A stretch of 64,000 bases of DNA from Flavobacterium sp. 9AF (lineage in GTDB: Bacteria > Bacteroidota > Bacteroidia > Flavobacteriales > Flavobacteriaceae): assembly GCF_902506265.1 (NCBI RefSeq), contig NZ_LR733556.1, positions 2,891,062-2,955,061 of the forward strand, in the 5' to 3' direction. A program made the translations under genes and the position numbers. The notes under the pieces were generated by a model that made no database searches, had not been told where the DNA came from, and was given only the letters and a program-made list of their open reading frames with translations. This document shows, piece by piece, positions 42,790-51,299 of this stretch (its first letter is position 1; each line of letters starts with the position of its first letter).

Positions 42790-43407
42790 ATGCAGCACTT
42801 TACTAATAAAACTATTGATATTTCGAGTTTGCCAAAATTTGAAGAAGTATTTTTAAAAAGATTAGATGTAAAATATTTTAAAATTATTTTGATTAATATC
42901 TCAATTTTCTTTGGAATATTATTTTTAGCTCTAATTTCTGTTTCATATGTAAATGAAGATTTTTTTTCAAATACAGTTTGGTTATTAATCGGTATTTGTT
43001 TTCCAGTATTACTAACAATAACTATTATACTTTATTACTATAGTTATAAGAAAAGAGGGTATGCATTAAGACAACATGATGTGATTTTTAAATCAGGTGT
43101 TATAAGTGAAACTACAGTTATTGTAACCAATAATAGAGTGCAACATGTAGCCTTACATCAAGGTTTGTTTTCTAGAATGTTTGGGTTAGCATCTATTGAA
43201 TTATTTACAGCAGGAGGTAGTTCTAGTGATTTAAAAATTGATGGTATTTTAATTGAAGAAGCCAAAAAAATTAAGGAAAGTGTTTCGAAAAAAATAATTG
43301 AAATTACTGAAGAGCAAAAGGAATTTATAGAAGAAGAGTTAGGAAAAACTGAAAATCAATTGCATGAAACATCTAATTTAAACAATGAAACTGATGCCTT
43401 CAACTAA
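42790..43407 (+). CDS. YdbS-like bacterial PH-domain membrane protein
   Basis: 205 residues. Two membrane helices (about 33-58 and 63-84), then a PH domain (about 95-165; DVIFKSGVISETTVIVTNNRVQHVALHQGLFSRMFGLASIELFTAGG is the core, described in outline) and an acidic C-terminal helix. It resembles B. subtilis YdbS, the partner of YdbT. It overlaps the following YdbT-like gene by 23 bases, so the two products probably act as a complex. Its presence inside the menaquinone cluster is the odd part. Confidence 0.82.
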   Translation: MQHFTNKTIDISSLPKFEEVFLKRLDVKYFKIILINISIFFGILFLALISVSYVNEDFFSNTVWLLIGICFPVLLTITIILYYYSYKKRGYALRQHDVIFKSGVISETTVIVTNNRVQHVALHQGLFSRMFGLASIELFTAGGSSSDLKIDGILIEEAKKIKESVSKKIIEITEEQKEFIEEELGKTENQLHETSNLNNETDAFN

Positions 43408-44896
43408 ATTTGACTTTTCGGTTCCCCAAAGACAATCGTTAGTTGGCGTATTTGTTTTATTTGCAAATACTTTACAAAAATCGTTAAGAGCTTTTTGGCC
43501 TATTATCTTAGTTTTTTTATTCAAGAATAAAAATTATGAACCCTTCCAAGTTTATGTGAGTATTTTTGGAATCATAGCGTCCATCAGCTTAGTTGCTTTT
43601 TTACGATATTGGTTTTTTAAATTTTATATCGATTATAGTTTGAAAGAATTTGTTATCGAAAAAGGAATATTTAATAAGTCTAAAACTACTATACCTTTTC
43701 ATAAGATTCAAAAAGTAACGATTGACCAAACTCTAATCCAAAGGATTTTTAATGTATATAAATTAGAATTAGACACAGCAGGAAGTGATGAAAAGGAAGC
43801 TTCAATTAATGCAATTTCTCACCCAATGGCTCTAGAATTAAAGAAAAACCTTTTAGCGAGCAATGAGAACGAAAGCCATCAAATCATTTCTGAAAATCAA
43901 GAAAATGAAAAGTCTGCTTCTTATATAACCATTGGTTTGGTTAGTCTTTTAAAAATAGGCATCACGGCTAATTATATTGCAAGTTTTGCTTATTTAGTGT
44001 TGTTGTTTTCTACTATTTCTGAAAATTTAAGCAAAATAGGAAGAAAAGATATTTTAGAAAATAATATCAATCAGTTAGAAAAGTTATCTATTACTAGCTT
44101 GGTTCTTGGATTTTTGATTTTTATTATTACAGCAGTTTTGTTAATAAACCTTGTATTAACAGTTGTAAAGTATTACAATTTTACCATTAAAAAAGATCAA
44201 AAATCTTTTGTATTAACTTATGGGCTTTTAAACATTAAGAATACGATTATCAATCCAGAAAAAGTTCAAATTATAAAATTAACACAAAACTTTTTTCAGA
44301 AAAAGTTACATGTTAATACAGTAGAGATTTTTCAAGCTACAAGTGAAACAAAACGGGCAAATAGTAAGGATAAAACAAAAATTCCAGGATGTAATGAAAA
44401 TGAGAAAGAAAAAATCATTAGACTTTTAATAAATAGGTTGCCAAGTTATAACTTTGTATTGTACCCAAATATTAGAAAACTTTTTATCAATTTTATTATA
44501 TTTATAATTTTACCTATAGTTTTTGGTGCTTTTTTGAACTCACTTACGAATAGATTTTCAATTAATACTATGATTATATTTATTATTATTTATTCTATTA
44601 TTATTGGAACTATATTGTTTTTCTCTTTTAAGAATTATCGTTTATTCATATCAGATGATTTTATTATGAAACAAAGTGGTGCTTGGGACATCAATCGGGA
44701 AATAATAGCACCTTATAAAATTCAAGCTGTTAAAACACATCAATTTTTTTGGCAAAAAAGAACCAATATAGGTTCTGTTATTTTATATACAGCAGGTGGG
44801 AAAATATCATTCTCAACAACTAATTATACGGAGATTAAAAGCCAAGTGAATAAATGGTTGTACCAAGTAGAAAGTTCTAAAAAAAATTGGATGTAA
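43385..44896 (+). CDS. YdbT-like bacterial PH-domain membrane protein
   Basis: 503 residues. Paired membrane helices (about 20-70, 180-265 and 360-415) alternate with PH domains (cores EKGIFNKSKTTIPFHKIQKV, LTYGLLNIKNTIINPEKVQI, and MKQSGAWDINREIIAPYKIQAV). This is the YdbT architecture. In B. subtilis YdbST affects sensitivity to the amylocyclicin peptide. The start may be ATG 43385 or 43394. The next gene begins 11 bases past the stop. Confidence 0.82.
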   Translation: MKLMPSTKFDFSVPQRQSLVGVFVLFANTLQKSLRAFWPIILVFLFKNKNYEPFQVYVSIFGIIASISLVAFLRYWFFKFYIDYSLKEFVIEKGIFNKSKTTIPFHKIQKVTIDQTLIQRIFNVYKLELDTAGSDEKEASINAISHPMALELKKNLLASNENESHQIISENQENEKSASYITIGLVSLLKIGITANYIASFAYLVLLFSTISENLSKIGRKDILENNINQLEKLSITSLVLGFLIFIITAVLLINLVLTVVKYYNFTIKKDQKSFVLTYGLLNIKNTIINPEKVQIIKLTQNFFQKKLHVNTVEIFQATSETKRANSKDKTKIPGCNENEKEKIIRLLINRLPSYNFVLYPNIRKLFINFIIFIILPIVFGAFLNSLTNRFSINTMIIFIIIYSIIIGTILFFSFKNYRLFISDDFIMKQSGAWDINREIIAPYKIQAVKTHQFFWQKRTNIGSVILYTAGGKISFSTTNYTEIKSQVNKWLYQVESSKKNWM

Positions 44897-44907
44897 AATA
44901 TAATATT

Positions 44908-45297
44908 ATGATAGTAATAGCAAAGTATACAGTCTTACTTTTTGGTTTGTTTTTAATTTATGCTAGTTTTTTCTTTTTTTTTAAACCTTTTAAGGCTAAA
45001 GAAATAATTGCAAAAGCAGGAAGTACTTATTTTATCAATTACTTAGAATTAGTTACAAGACTTATTATCGGATTGGCATTTATCATTTCTTCTGAAAAAA
45101 GCAACTTTCAAATACAATTTAATATAGTGGGGTATTTTTTAGTAATTTCAGCTTTGATTTTGATGATAGTTCCCATAAAAAAACACAATCAATTTTCAAG
45201 AAAAGCAGCAGATAAATTAAAACCTATTTATCTAAAAATTAGCGCTCCTATTTCACTTTTTCTTGGAATTTTATTATTAATAGCATTTAAAAATTAA
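44908..45297 (+). CDS. Four-helix membrane protein of unknown function (129 aa)
   Basis: 129 residues from ATG 44908 (a TTG at 44887 overlaps the previous gene). Four hydrophobic helices with short loops; no charged catalytic residues stand out. It belongs to the menB to menC run, 11 bases after the YdbT-like gene and 5 bases before menA, so it is almost certainly co-transcribed. I recognise no named family. Confidence 0.7.
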   Translation: MIVIAKYTVLLFGLFLIYASFFFFFKPFKAKEIIAKAGSTYFINYLELVTRLIIGLAFIISSEKSNFQIQFNIVGYFLVISALILMIVPIKKHNQFSRKAADKLKPIYLKISAPISLFLGILLLIAFKN

Positions 45298-45302
45298 ATA
45301 TA

Positions 45303-46187
45303 ATGAAACACTGGATTCAAGCGGCTCGTTTAAGAACATTGCCCTTATCGCTTTCTGGTATAATCGTAGGTAGTGCTTATGCCTATCATCAAGGCTTTTT
45401 TAATTATAAAATTTTAGCTTTAGCTTTTTTAACCACATTAGCTTTACAAATTTTGTCTAATTACGCAAATGATTATGGTGACGGAGTAAAAGGAACCGAT
45501 GTAAATAGGATTGGAGAAAAACGCATGGTTGCTGCAGGTGTAATTTCTGCTAAACAAATGAAAAGAGCAGTAATTAGTTTAGCTATCATCACTTTGCTTT
45601 TAGCTTTAAGTCTAATTTATGTTGCTTTTGGGAAAGAAAATTTTGTTTTAAGTTTAATTTTTATTCTTTTAGGAATCAGTGCAATTGCAGCTGCTATAAA
45701 ATATACAGTGGGAAGTAATGCTTATGGATATAATGGTTTAGGAGATCTATTTGTTTTTATTTTTTTTGGGTTAGTATCAGTAATTGGTTCTAATTTTTTG
45801 TTTACCAAAATAATAGATTGGCAACTATTATTACCAGCAACTACAATAGGTTTATTAAGTGTAGCGGTACTAAATTTGAACAATATGAGAGATATTGAAA
45901 ATGATAGAAAAGCGGGAAAAATGACTTTGGTTGTTAAAATGGGATTGGCTAACGCAAAAAGATATCATAATACTTTATTAACGATTGCATCTTTAAGTTT
46001 CTTACTTTTTAACCTCCTAACAAAAACATCTTTATTTCCTATCTTATTAATAAATCTACCCATAATCATGCATATTAATAGTGTAAGAAAATCCACTACC
46101 TATGCAGATTTTGATCCAGAATTAAAAAAAGTAGCCTTGAGTACATTTGCATTAAGTATATTATTTTGGTTATCTTTATTATTATAA
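45303..46187 (+). CDS. menA: 1,4-dihydroxy-2-naphthoate polyprenyltransferase MenA
   Basis: 294 residues, nine or so membrane helices (UbiA superfamily). The first Asp-rich motif is NYANDYGDGVKGTD (about 50-63) and the second is NNMRDIENDRKAGK (about 195-208). It attaches the isoprenoid tail to DHNA in the membrane during menaquinone synthesis. It lies between the small membrane protein and the UPF0173 hydrolase, in the same direction as menB. Confidence 0.92.
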   Translation: MKHWIQAARLRTLPLSLSGIIVGSAYAYHQGFFNYKILALAFLTTLALQILSNYANDYGDGVKGTDVNRIGEKRMVAAGVISAKQMKRAVISLAIITLLLALSLIYVAFGKENFVLSLIFILLGISAIAAAIKYTVGSNAYGYNGLGDLFVFIFFGLVSVIGSNFLFTKIIDWQLLLPATTIGLLSVAVLNLNNMRDIENDRKAGKMTLVVKMGLANAKRYHNTLLTIASLSFLLFNLLTKTSLFPILLINLPIIMHINSVRKSTTYADFDPELKKVALSTFALSILFWLSLLL

Positions 46188-46225
46188 AAGCATAAGTAAT
46201 CAAACCTTTTAAAAAATTAAATAAT

Positions 46226-46903
46226 ATGAAAATAACATTTTATGGACATGCTTGTTTAGGAATTGAAGTTAATGACGTTTCTATATTAGTAGATCCATTT
46301 ATTACAGGTAATCCTAAAGCTTCTCATATCAATATAGATCATTTAAAAGCTGATTTTATTTTGTTAACACACGCACATCAAGATCATGTTTTGGATGTTG
46401 AAGCCATTGCAAAACGTACCGATGCAGTTATTGTTTCTAATTTCGAAATTGCCTCTTATTATGGCAATAAAGGCTTTTCTTATCATCCCATGAATCATGG
46501 AGGTAGTTGGGATTTTGAATTTGGTACTGTTAAATACGTAAGCGCTTTGCATACTTCTTCTTTTCCTGATGGAACTTATGGCGGTCAACCTGGAGGATTT
46601 GTAATTGAAGGTGAAAGAAAGAATATTTACATTGCAGGTGATACTGCTTTAACTATGGATATGAAATTAATTCCGATGCGTACGCAATTGGATTTGGCCA
46701 TTTTGCCAATAGGAAGCAATTTTACAATGGATGTCGAAGATGCTATTATTGCTTCCGATTTTGTACAGTGTGATAAAGTTTTAGGCTATCATTTTGATAC
46801 TTTTGGGTATATCGAAATCGATCATGATGAAGCCAAACGTAAATTCTTCGATAAAAATAAAGATTTGATGCTGTTGGAAATAGGCGAGTCTATTGAACTT
46901 TAA
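46226..46903 (+). CDS. UPF0173-like metal-dependent hydrolase (metallo-beta-lactamase fold)
   Basis: 225 residues. The MBL signature THAHQDHVLD (near residue 48), an early TFYGHACLGIE and a later IYIAGDTALTMDM give the two-metal site. Family members hydrolyse a variety of esters or phosphodiesters; the substrate here is unknown. It sits between menA and menC, in the same order I believe is found in other flavobacteria, which suggests a link to menaquinone but does not prove one. Confidence 0.85.
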   Translation: MKITFYGHACLGIEVNDVSILVDPFITGNPKASHINIDHLKADFILLTHAHQDHVLDVEAIAKRTDAVIVSNFEIASYYGNKGFSYHPMNHGGSWDFEFGTVKYVSALHTSSFPDGTYGGQPGGFVIEGERKNIYIAGDTALTMDMKLIPMRTQLDLAILPIGSNFTMDVEDAIIASDFVQCDKVLGYHFDTFGYIEIDHDEAKRKFFDKNKDLMLLEIGESIEL

Positions 46904-46990
46904 TAAACAATGTCAATATCAATATCAATGTCATTATGAATGTTAACATTAAATTTATTATTGAAATTGTAATTGATAATGTAATTCAAT

Positions 46991-48028
46991 ATGAAAGCAA
47001 CTTACAAAAAGCATATCCTTGCTTTTAAGAGACCCAGTGGTACCTCTCGAGGTATTTTATTGGAAAAAGAGACTTGGTTTCTTATTTTAAAGGAAAACGA
47101 TAAAATAGGCATAGGTGAGTGTGGTATTCTCAGAACACTCTCTGTAGATGATCGACCAGACTATGAACAAAAACTCCAATGGGTTTGTGAAAACATCCAT
47201 TTAGGGAAAGATCAATTATGGGATGCTTTAGTCGAATTTCCTTCCATCCAATTTGGAGTAGAAATGGCTTTTTTGTCTCTAGTTTCAAAAACTCCGTTTG
47301 ATTTATTTCCTTCAGAATTTACATTTGGACAAAAAAAAATGGAAATTAATGGTTTGGTTTGGATGGGTGAGGAGGCTTTTATGAAGGCTCAAATTGAAGA
47401 AAAATTAGCGCAAGGATTTCGTTGTATAAAATTAAAAATTGGTGCTATAGATTTTCAAAAAGAATTGGGTTTGTTGGCTTTTATTCGAAATCATTTTGAT
47501 GAAAAAATGGTTGAAATTAGAGTGGATGCAAATGGAGCTTTTGGTTTAAATGAAGCTTTAAATAAGTTAAATCAATTATCTGGTTATAAATTACATAGTA
47601 TCGAACAACCTATTTCTAAAAACCATACTGACAGTATGGCAGAGCTGTGTAAAATGAGTCCTTTGCCTATTGCATTAGATGAGGAACTTATAGGAGTGTT
47701 TGGAATTGAGAGAAAGACGAATTTATTGCAAAAAATTCAGCCTCAATATATCATTTTAAAGCCTAGTTTGATAGGAGGTTTTCAAGGTACCTTAGAATGG
47801 ATTGAAGTGGCAGAAAAATTAAATATTCAATGGTGGATTACTTCTGCATTAGAAAGTAATATAGGTTTAAATGCGATTACGCAATTTACCTATACTTTAC
47901 AAAACCCTTTGCCGCAAGGATTAGGAACTGGTGGTTTGTATACCAATAACTTTGATTGTCCTTTAGAGGTAAAAGAAGGTAAAATTAGCTACAATAATAA
48001 AAAATCTTGGTGTGTTCATATTATTTAA
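46991..48028 (+). CDS. menC: o-Succinylbenzoate synthase (enolase superfamily) MenC
   Basis: 345 residues. Enolase-superfamily motifs: the KxK lysine in CIKLKIG (near residue 148), metal ligands in RVDANGAF, HSIEQPI and LDEELIG, and the second lysine in ILKPSLIGG. It dehydrates SHCHC to o-succinylbenzoate. A dipeptide-epimerase function is possible for the superfamily, but the menB/menA neighbourhood favours MenC. A strong terminator follows. menD and menE are not in the window. Confidence 0.88.
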   Translation: MKATYKKHILAFKRPSGTSRGILLEKETWFLILKENDKIGIGECGILRTLSVDDRPDYEQKLQWVCENIHLGKDQLWDALVEFPSIQFGVEMAFLSLVSKTPFDLFPSEFTFGQKKMEINGLVWMGEEAFMKAQIEEKLAQGFRCIKLKIGAIDFQKELGLLAFIRNHFDEKMVEIRVDANGAFGLNEALNKLNQLSGYKLHSIEQPISKNHTDSMAELCKMSPLPIALDEELIGVFGIERKTNLLQKIQPQYIILKPSLIGGFQGTLEWIEVAEKLNIQWWITSALESNIGLNAITQFTYTLQNPLPQGLGTGGLYTNNFDCPLEVKEGKISYNNKKSWCVHII

Positions 48029-48064
48029 TAAACAGAGCCAACAATTAATTGTTGGCTCTGTTTA
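48029..48064. terminator. menC terminator (bidirectional)
   Basis: Perfect hairpin AACAGAGCCAACAA-TTAA-TTGTTGGCTCTGTT, shared with the converging small lipoprotein gene. Confidence 0.9.
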
Positions 48065-48098
48065 TTATTTCGCATTGTAATAGTTTATACTATTTTAT

Positions 48099-48335
48099 TT
48101 ATTTGTTTTCTGTGTCAATGTCAACTTCAGTTTTTTTCTCTCCATCTTTAGTTGAGAACTCCACACCATCATTACTGATACTTAGAGAGGTTCCATCATT
48201 TTCTTCCGGTTGTGTTTCTTTTTCAATTACAACGGTTTCCGTCTTTTCCACCACTTGTGGCTCTTCATTTTGTTCTTTACAGCTTACACTAGCTAATATA
48301 ACTAATGTAGCTAAAATTACGGTTACTTTTTTCAT
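48099..48335 (-). CDS. Small acidic lipoprotein (78 aa)
   Basis: 78 residues, lipoprotein signal (LATLVILASVSCKEQ, C19). The mature part is acidic and repeats Glu-Lys-Thr-Val patterns with no visible fold; it could be a membrane-anchored intrinsically disordered protein. It converges on menC with a shared terminator. Confidence 0.6.
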   Translation of the reverse strand: MKKVTVILATLVILASVSCKEQNEEPQVVEKTETVVIEKETQPEENDGTSLSISNDGVEFSTKDGEKKTEVDIDTENK

Positions 48336-48463
48336 ATTATTTATTTTTAAAATTATAGGTGCAAGTTATGTTGGTTAAAGTAATTAAGTGTTATTGCTTT
48401 TTTTGTGTTTATTACATAATTCCCATTTAATTTATTTTGTTATAATTACGTTAGTTTATTTCA

Positions 48464-48496
48464 TTGAAAAGATTAATTGTAAAAAATGTATTTTTG
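48464..48496 (+). promoter_or_regulatory. Bacteroidota promoter of miaE
   Basis: TTG at 48464-48466, 22-base spacer and TATTTTTG at 48489-48496. It lies 17 bases before ATG 48514 and so excludes an earlier start for the coding region. Confidence 0.65.
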
Positions 48497-48513
48497 TAAT
48501 CAAATACAATACC

Positions 48514-49095
48514 ATGTTTCGATTAAAATTACCAACTGACCCAAGATGGGCCAATATTGCTGAAGGAAATTTAGAAGAAATTTTAACAGACCATGCTTGG
48601 TGTGAACAAAAAGCAGCTTCTAATGCAATTATGTTAATTACCATGTTGCCAGAATTTACTGAAATTACAACAGAACTAACCAAAATTGCAAAAGAAGAAT
48701 TGGATCATTTTGAGCAAGTTCACGAAATTATAAAAGCAAGAGGTTGGGTTTTAGGTCGCGAAAGAAAAGACAGCTATGTGAACGATTTGTTCAAATTCAT
48801 GAAACCAGGTAATCGGAAACATATCATAGTGGAACGTATGCTTTTTGCAGCCATGATTGAAGCGAGAAGTTGTGAACGATTTAAAGTATTGTCTGAAAAT
48901 ATCAAAGATCAAGAACTGGCTACTTTTTACAGGGGATTAATGATTTCTGAAGCCAATCATTATACTGCATTTTTACAATTTGCACATGACCTAGCAGAAA
49001 AAGGCTACGATGTAAAAAAACGTTGGGAAGAATGGTTGGAACACGAAGCGAAGGTAATTGCCAGTTACGGAACAGGTGAAGCGATACATGGGTAG
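48514..49095 (+). CDS. miaE: tRNA-(ms2io6A)-hydroxylase MiaE
   Basis: 193 residues from ATG 48514; an in-frame ATG at 48388 is upstream of the promoter and gives a hydrophobic, unconserved lead. The ferritin-like fold has di-iron ligands E62-x-x-H65 (EELDHFEQVH) and E145-x-x-H148 (EANHYTAF). It hydroxylates the isopentenyl group of ms2i6A37 in tRNA using O2. No partner gene is needed. Confidence 0.92.
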   Translation: MFRLKLPTDPRWANIAEGNLEEILTDHAWCEQKAASNAIMLITMLPEFTEITTELTKIAKEELDHFEQVHEIIKARGWVLGRERKDSYVNDLFKFMKPGNRKHIIVERMLFAAMIEARSCERFKVLSENIKDQELATFYRGLMISEANHYTAFLQFAHDLAEKGYDVKKRWEEWLEHEAKVIASYGTGEAIHG

Positions 49096-49101
49096 TTTAT
49101 T

Positions 49102-49181
49102 TGTCATGCTGAACTTGTTTCAGCATCTACTATTATAATATTTTACTAATGAAAAGATTCCGCAACAAGTTCGGAATGACA
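49102..49181. repeat. REP/MITE-like inverted repeat between miaE and a glycosyltransferase gene
   Basis: TGTCATGCTGAACTTGTT at 49102-49119 reads as an imperfect inverted copy of the sequence ending at 49181 (minus-strand TGTCATTCCGAACTTGTT). The arms are about 27 bases with a 26-base middle. The TGTCAT...GAACTTGTTTC sequence is a common interspersed repeat type in flavobacterial and other genomes. The transcripts of both neighbours would include it, since the left arm follows miaE and the right arm ends just before the stop of the converging gene. Confidence 0.7.
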
Positions 49182-49189
49182 ATTTTGTA

Positions 49190-50422
49190 TTAATTCCCAT
49201 TCTTTAACGAAATCCATTTGCTCATGTATTTGGTACTTTGCAAGCTTTGATGTTGGAAGACTTGTCCTAAAAAATTTTGAATGCGATGTTGTTTCAGATG
49301 TTGATTCAAGTGATTTACTTTGGTAATACAATCGGTTTCAAATAAAGTTTTAGTAAATCTTTGGTTAATAATTGCAATTCCGTTGAGTTGTGCTTGTTTC
49401 CAAATGACCTCATTTTGATATAACGCAATGGCTTTTTGTACAAACTCTTCTTGGGTTTGGGTAATGTATCCGTTCCAATTTAAATTTCCATGCATTCCTT
49501 CAGCTCCTATTTCAGTTGTAACATTGGGTAAACCGAATTGCATACTTTCTAATAATTTGCCTTTCAAACCCGCACCATAAGGAATTGGTGCCAATAATAC
49601 TTTACTCGAATTAAAAACTGTAGCAACATCTAAAGCACGTCCTTTGATTAAAAATCCTTCTTTTTCGTTATGCAATTGCTGGGCTTTTTGGGTTACGTAC
49701 GAACCGTAAACATGTAATTCAGCTTCAGGAAGGGCTTTTTTAATCGATTTCCAACATTTTTTGAGTTGGAGTACTGTTTGCCAATTTGGTTCGTGTAAAA
49801 AGTTACCTATGCTTATAAAATGACTTCTTTGTGAAAATGGAGGTATTTCATTTGTAAAGTTTTCTGAAATGGTTTCCACCAAAAAAGGCAAGTACTGTAA
49901 AATAGATGAATTGACTTGAAAGGTTTCAGTAAGTAATTCCATTTCGTATTCGGAAATAATCAAATTCAAATCGCAACGATGCATCGCTGCAAATTCTCTT
50001 TTAAAAACATCTGAGAGGTAATCTTCAAAAACCAATTCCCTGTTTTGTTTGTATGCTGTTTCCCTAGCTTTTCTTAAAAAGTGTACATCTTCTGTATCTA
50101 AAATTCGAATAGCATCAGGACACTGATCGGCTACTCTCCAACCGTATTGTTCTTCCATCATAAAGCGATCAAAAAGTACAATAGAAGGTTGTAAGTTTTG
50201 GATTAAGGTATCAAAGCTATCCTCATTCAATGCAATCGAATAACAATCAATATCTTGCGATTCTAATGGGAAACTAAACTCTGATTTTTTTGCAGAAGAT
50301 AAAAAACTGATGCTATAATTGTCTTTTTGAAACAAAGCAATGAGTTGTAGCATTCGGCTTCCTGCAGCAGTTGAATTCGGTTCGGGCCAAACGGTTCCTA
50401 TGATGACAAGGTGTTTAGACAT
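49190..50422 (-). CDS. Glycosyltransferase family 4-like protein
   Basis: 410 residues from ATG 50420-50422 (MSKHLVIIGTVWPEPNST); a start at 50452 would overlap the next gene. N-terminal domain, then a GT-B C-terminal domain with a glycosyltransferase-4 type nucleotide-sugar pocket (PYGAGLKGKLLESMQFGLPNV, about residue 300). The donor and acceptor sugar are unknown. It is probably co-transcribed with the zinc-ribbon gene upstream (2-base gap). Confidence 0.82.
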   Translation of the reverse strand: MSKHLVIIGTVWPEPNSTAAGSRMLQLIALFQKDNYSISFLSSAKKSEFSFPLESQDIDCYSIALNEDSFDTLIQNLQPSIVLFDRFMMEEQYGWRVADQCPDAIRILDTEDVHFLRKARETAYKQNRELVFEDYLSDVFKREFAAMHRCDLNLIISEYEMELLTETFQVNSSILQYLPFLVETISENFTNEIPPFSQRSHFISIGNFLHEPNWQTVLQLKKCWKSIKKALPEAELHVYGSYVTQKAQQLHNEKEGFLIKGRALDVATVFNSSKVLLAPIPYGAGLKGKLLESMQFGLPNVTTEIGAEGMHGNLNWNGYITQTQEEFVQKAIALYQNEVIWKQAQLNGIAIINQRFTKTLFETDCITKVNHLNQHLKQHRIQNFLGQVFQHQSLQSTKYMSKWISLKNGN

Positions 50423-50424
50423 TG

Positions 50425-50691
50425 CTACAAAATAATGTTTAAAGAATGACATTTATGACATTCAAAATGCGTTGTAAAAAGTGTTTTCGTTTTGCAATTA
50501 TGACAAGTTGAATCAACTGAAATATGCATTATATATGCTTTACTATCTTTTAAATCGATTTTTCCGTTCTTATTTATGAAAAGTATTGCATTCATGTATT
50601 CTTGATTTTCAAGTATTTTTTTTAAATGCTTAATTTGTAATTCATTTAAGAATGGCGTTGTCAAATTATAATTACATTTTTGGCAATACAT
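50425..50691 (-). CDS. Zinc-ribbon protein with possible ribosomal L7/L12-like core (88 aa)
   Basis: 88 residues with three CxxC pairs: C3/C6, C63/C66 and C78/C81, which could bind one or two zinc ions. The middle (about 19-55, LKKILENQEYMNAILFINKN then LKDSKAY) looks like the helix-strand-helix of the ribosomal protein L7/L12 C-terminal domain. I do not recognise a named family. It starts 2 bases upstream of the glycosyltransferase gene and is co-directional with it, facing away from the Nudix gene. Confidence 0.6.
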   Translation of the reverse strand: MYCQKCNYNLTTPFLNELQIKHLKKILENQEYMNAILFINKNGKIDLKDSKAYIMHISVDSTCHNCKTKTLFTTHFECHKCHSLNIIL

Positions 50692-50786
50692 GATCTTTTT
50701 ATTTTGTTCAAAAATACTTAAAGATTCTTACTTGAACTAAAATTGCTAACGTATAATTCGTAATTTTGAAACTATAATTTATTTCC

Positions 50787-51299
50787 ATGTCATTTTTCAC
50801 CTATTGTCCGAATTGCAAATCCACTCATTTTACTTTTGAAAACAACTTTAGATTTCACTGTAACACGTGTGATTTTGTCTATTATCATAATATTGCTGCG
50901 GCTGTTGCAGTTGTCTTTACGTTTGAAGACGCTGTTTTATTTACCGTTCGAAATGTGGATCCCGATAAAGGGAAACTCGATTTACCAGGAGGTTTTATCG
51001 ATCCTAAAGAAACAGCGGAAGAAGCAGCTTGTAGAGAAATTAAAGAAGAATTGGGAATCACAGTAGCACCCAAAGATTTAAAATATATTACCACGTCTCC
51101 AAACGATTATTTGTATAAGAATGTACCGTATCGTACAATGGATATCTTTTACGAATGTCCCTTAGTTTCCAAAACGGTTTCTGTCACTGCTAAAGACGAA
51201 ATCCAAGATTTAATTTGGATCAATAGAAAACAAATAGACTTAGAAAAAATTGGCTTTGCATCTATTCGAAAGGTGATTGAAAGCTATTACAAAAAGTAA
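50787..51299 (+). CDS. NUDIX hydrolase with zinc ribbon
   Basis: 170 residues. Zinc ribbon C7/C10 and C25/C28, then a Nudix fold with the Nudix box at residues 68-90 (GGFID then E, then REIKEELG). The zinc ribbon plus Nudix architecture resembles NADH pyrophosphatase-like enzymes, which hydrolyse NAD(H) or related dinucleotides. The exact substrate is uncertain. It ends abutting the converging gene at 51300. Confidence 0.88.
   Translation: MSFFTYCPNCKSTHFTFENNFRFHCNTCDFVYYHNIAAAVAVVFTFEDAVLFTVRNVDPDKGKLDLPGGFIDPKETAEEAACREIKEELGITVAPKDLKYITTSPNDYLYKNVPYRTMDIFYECPLVSKTVSVTAKDEIQDLIWINRKQIDLEKIGFASIRKVIESYYKK

Noticed and set aside
46904..46990. Tandem TCAATA units between the MBL-fold gene and menC as a variable-number repeat
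   Set aside because: Only about three imperfect units; unlikely to be of note without strain comparison.
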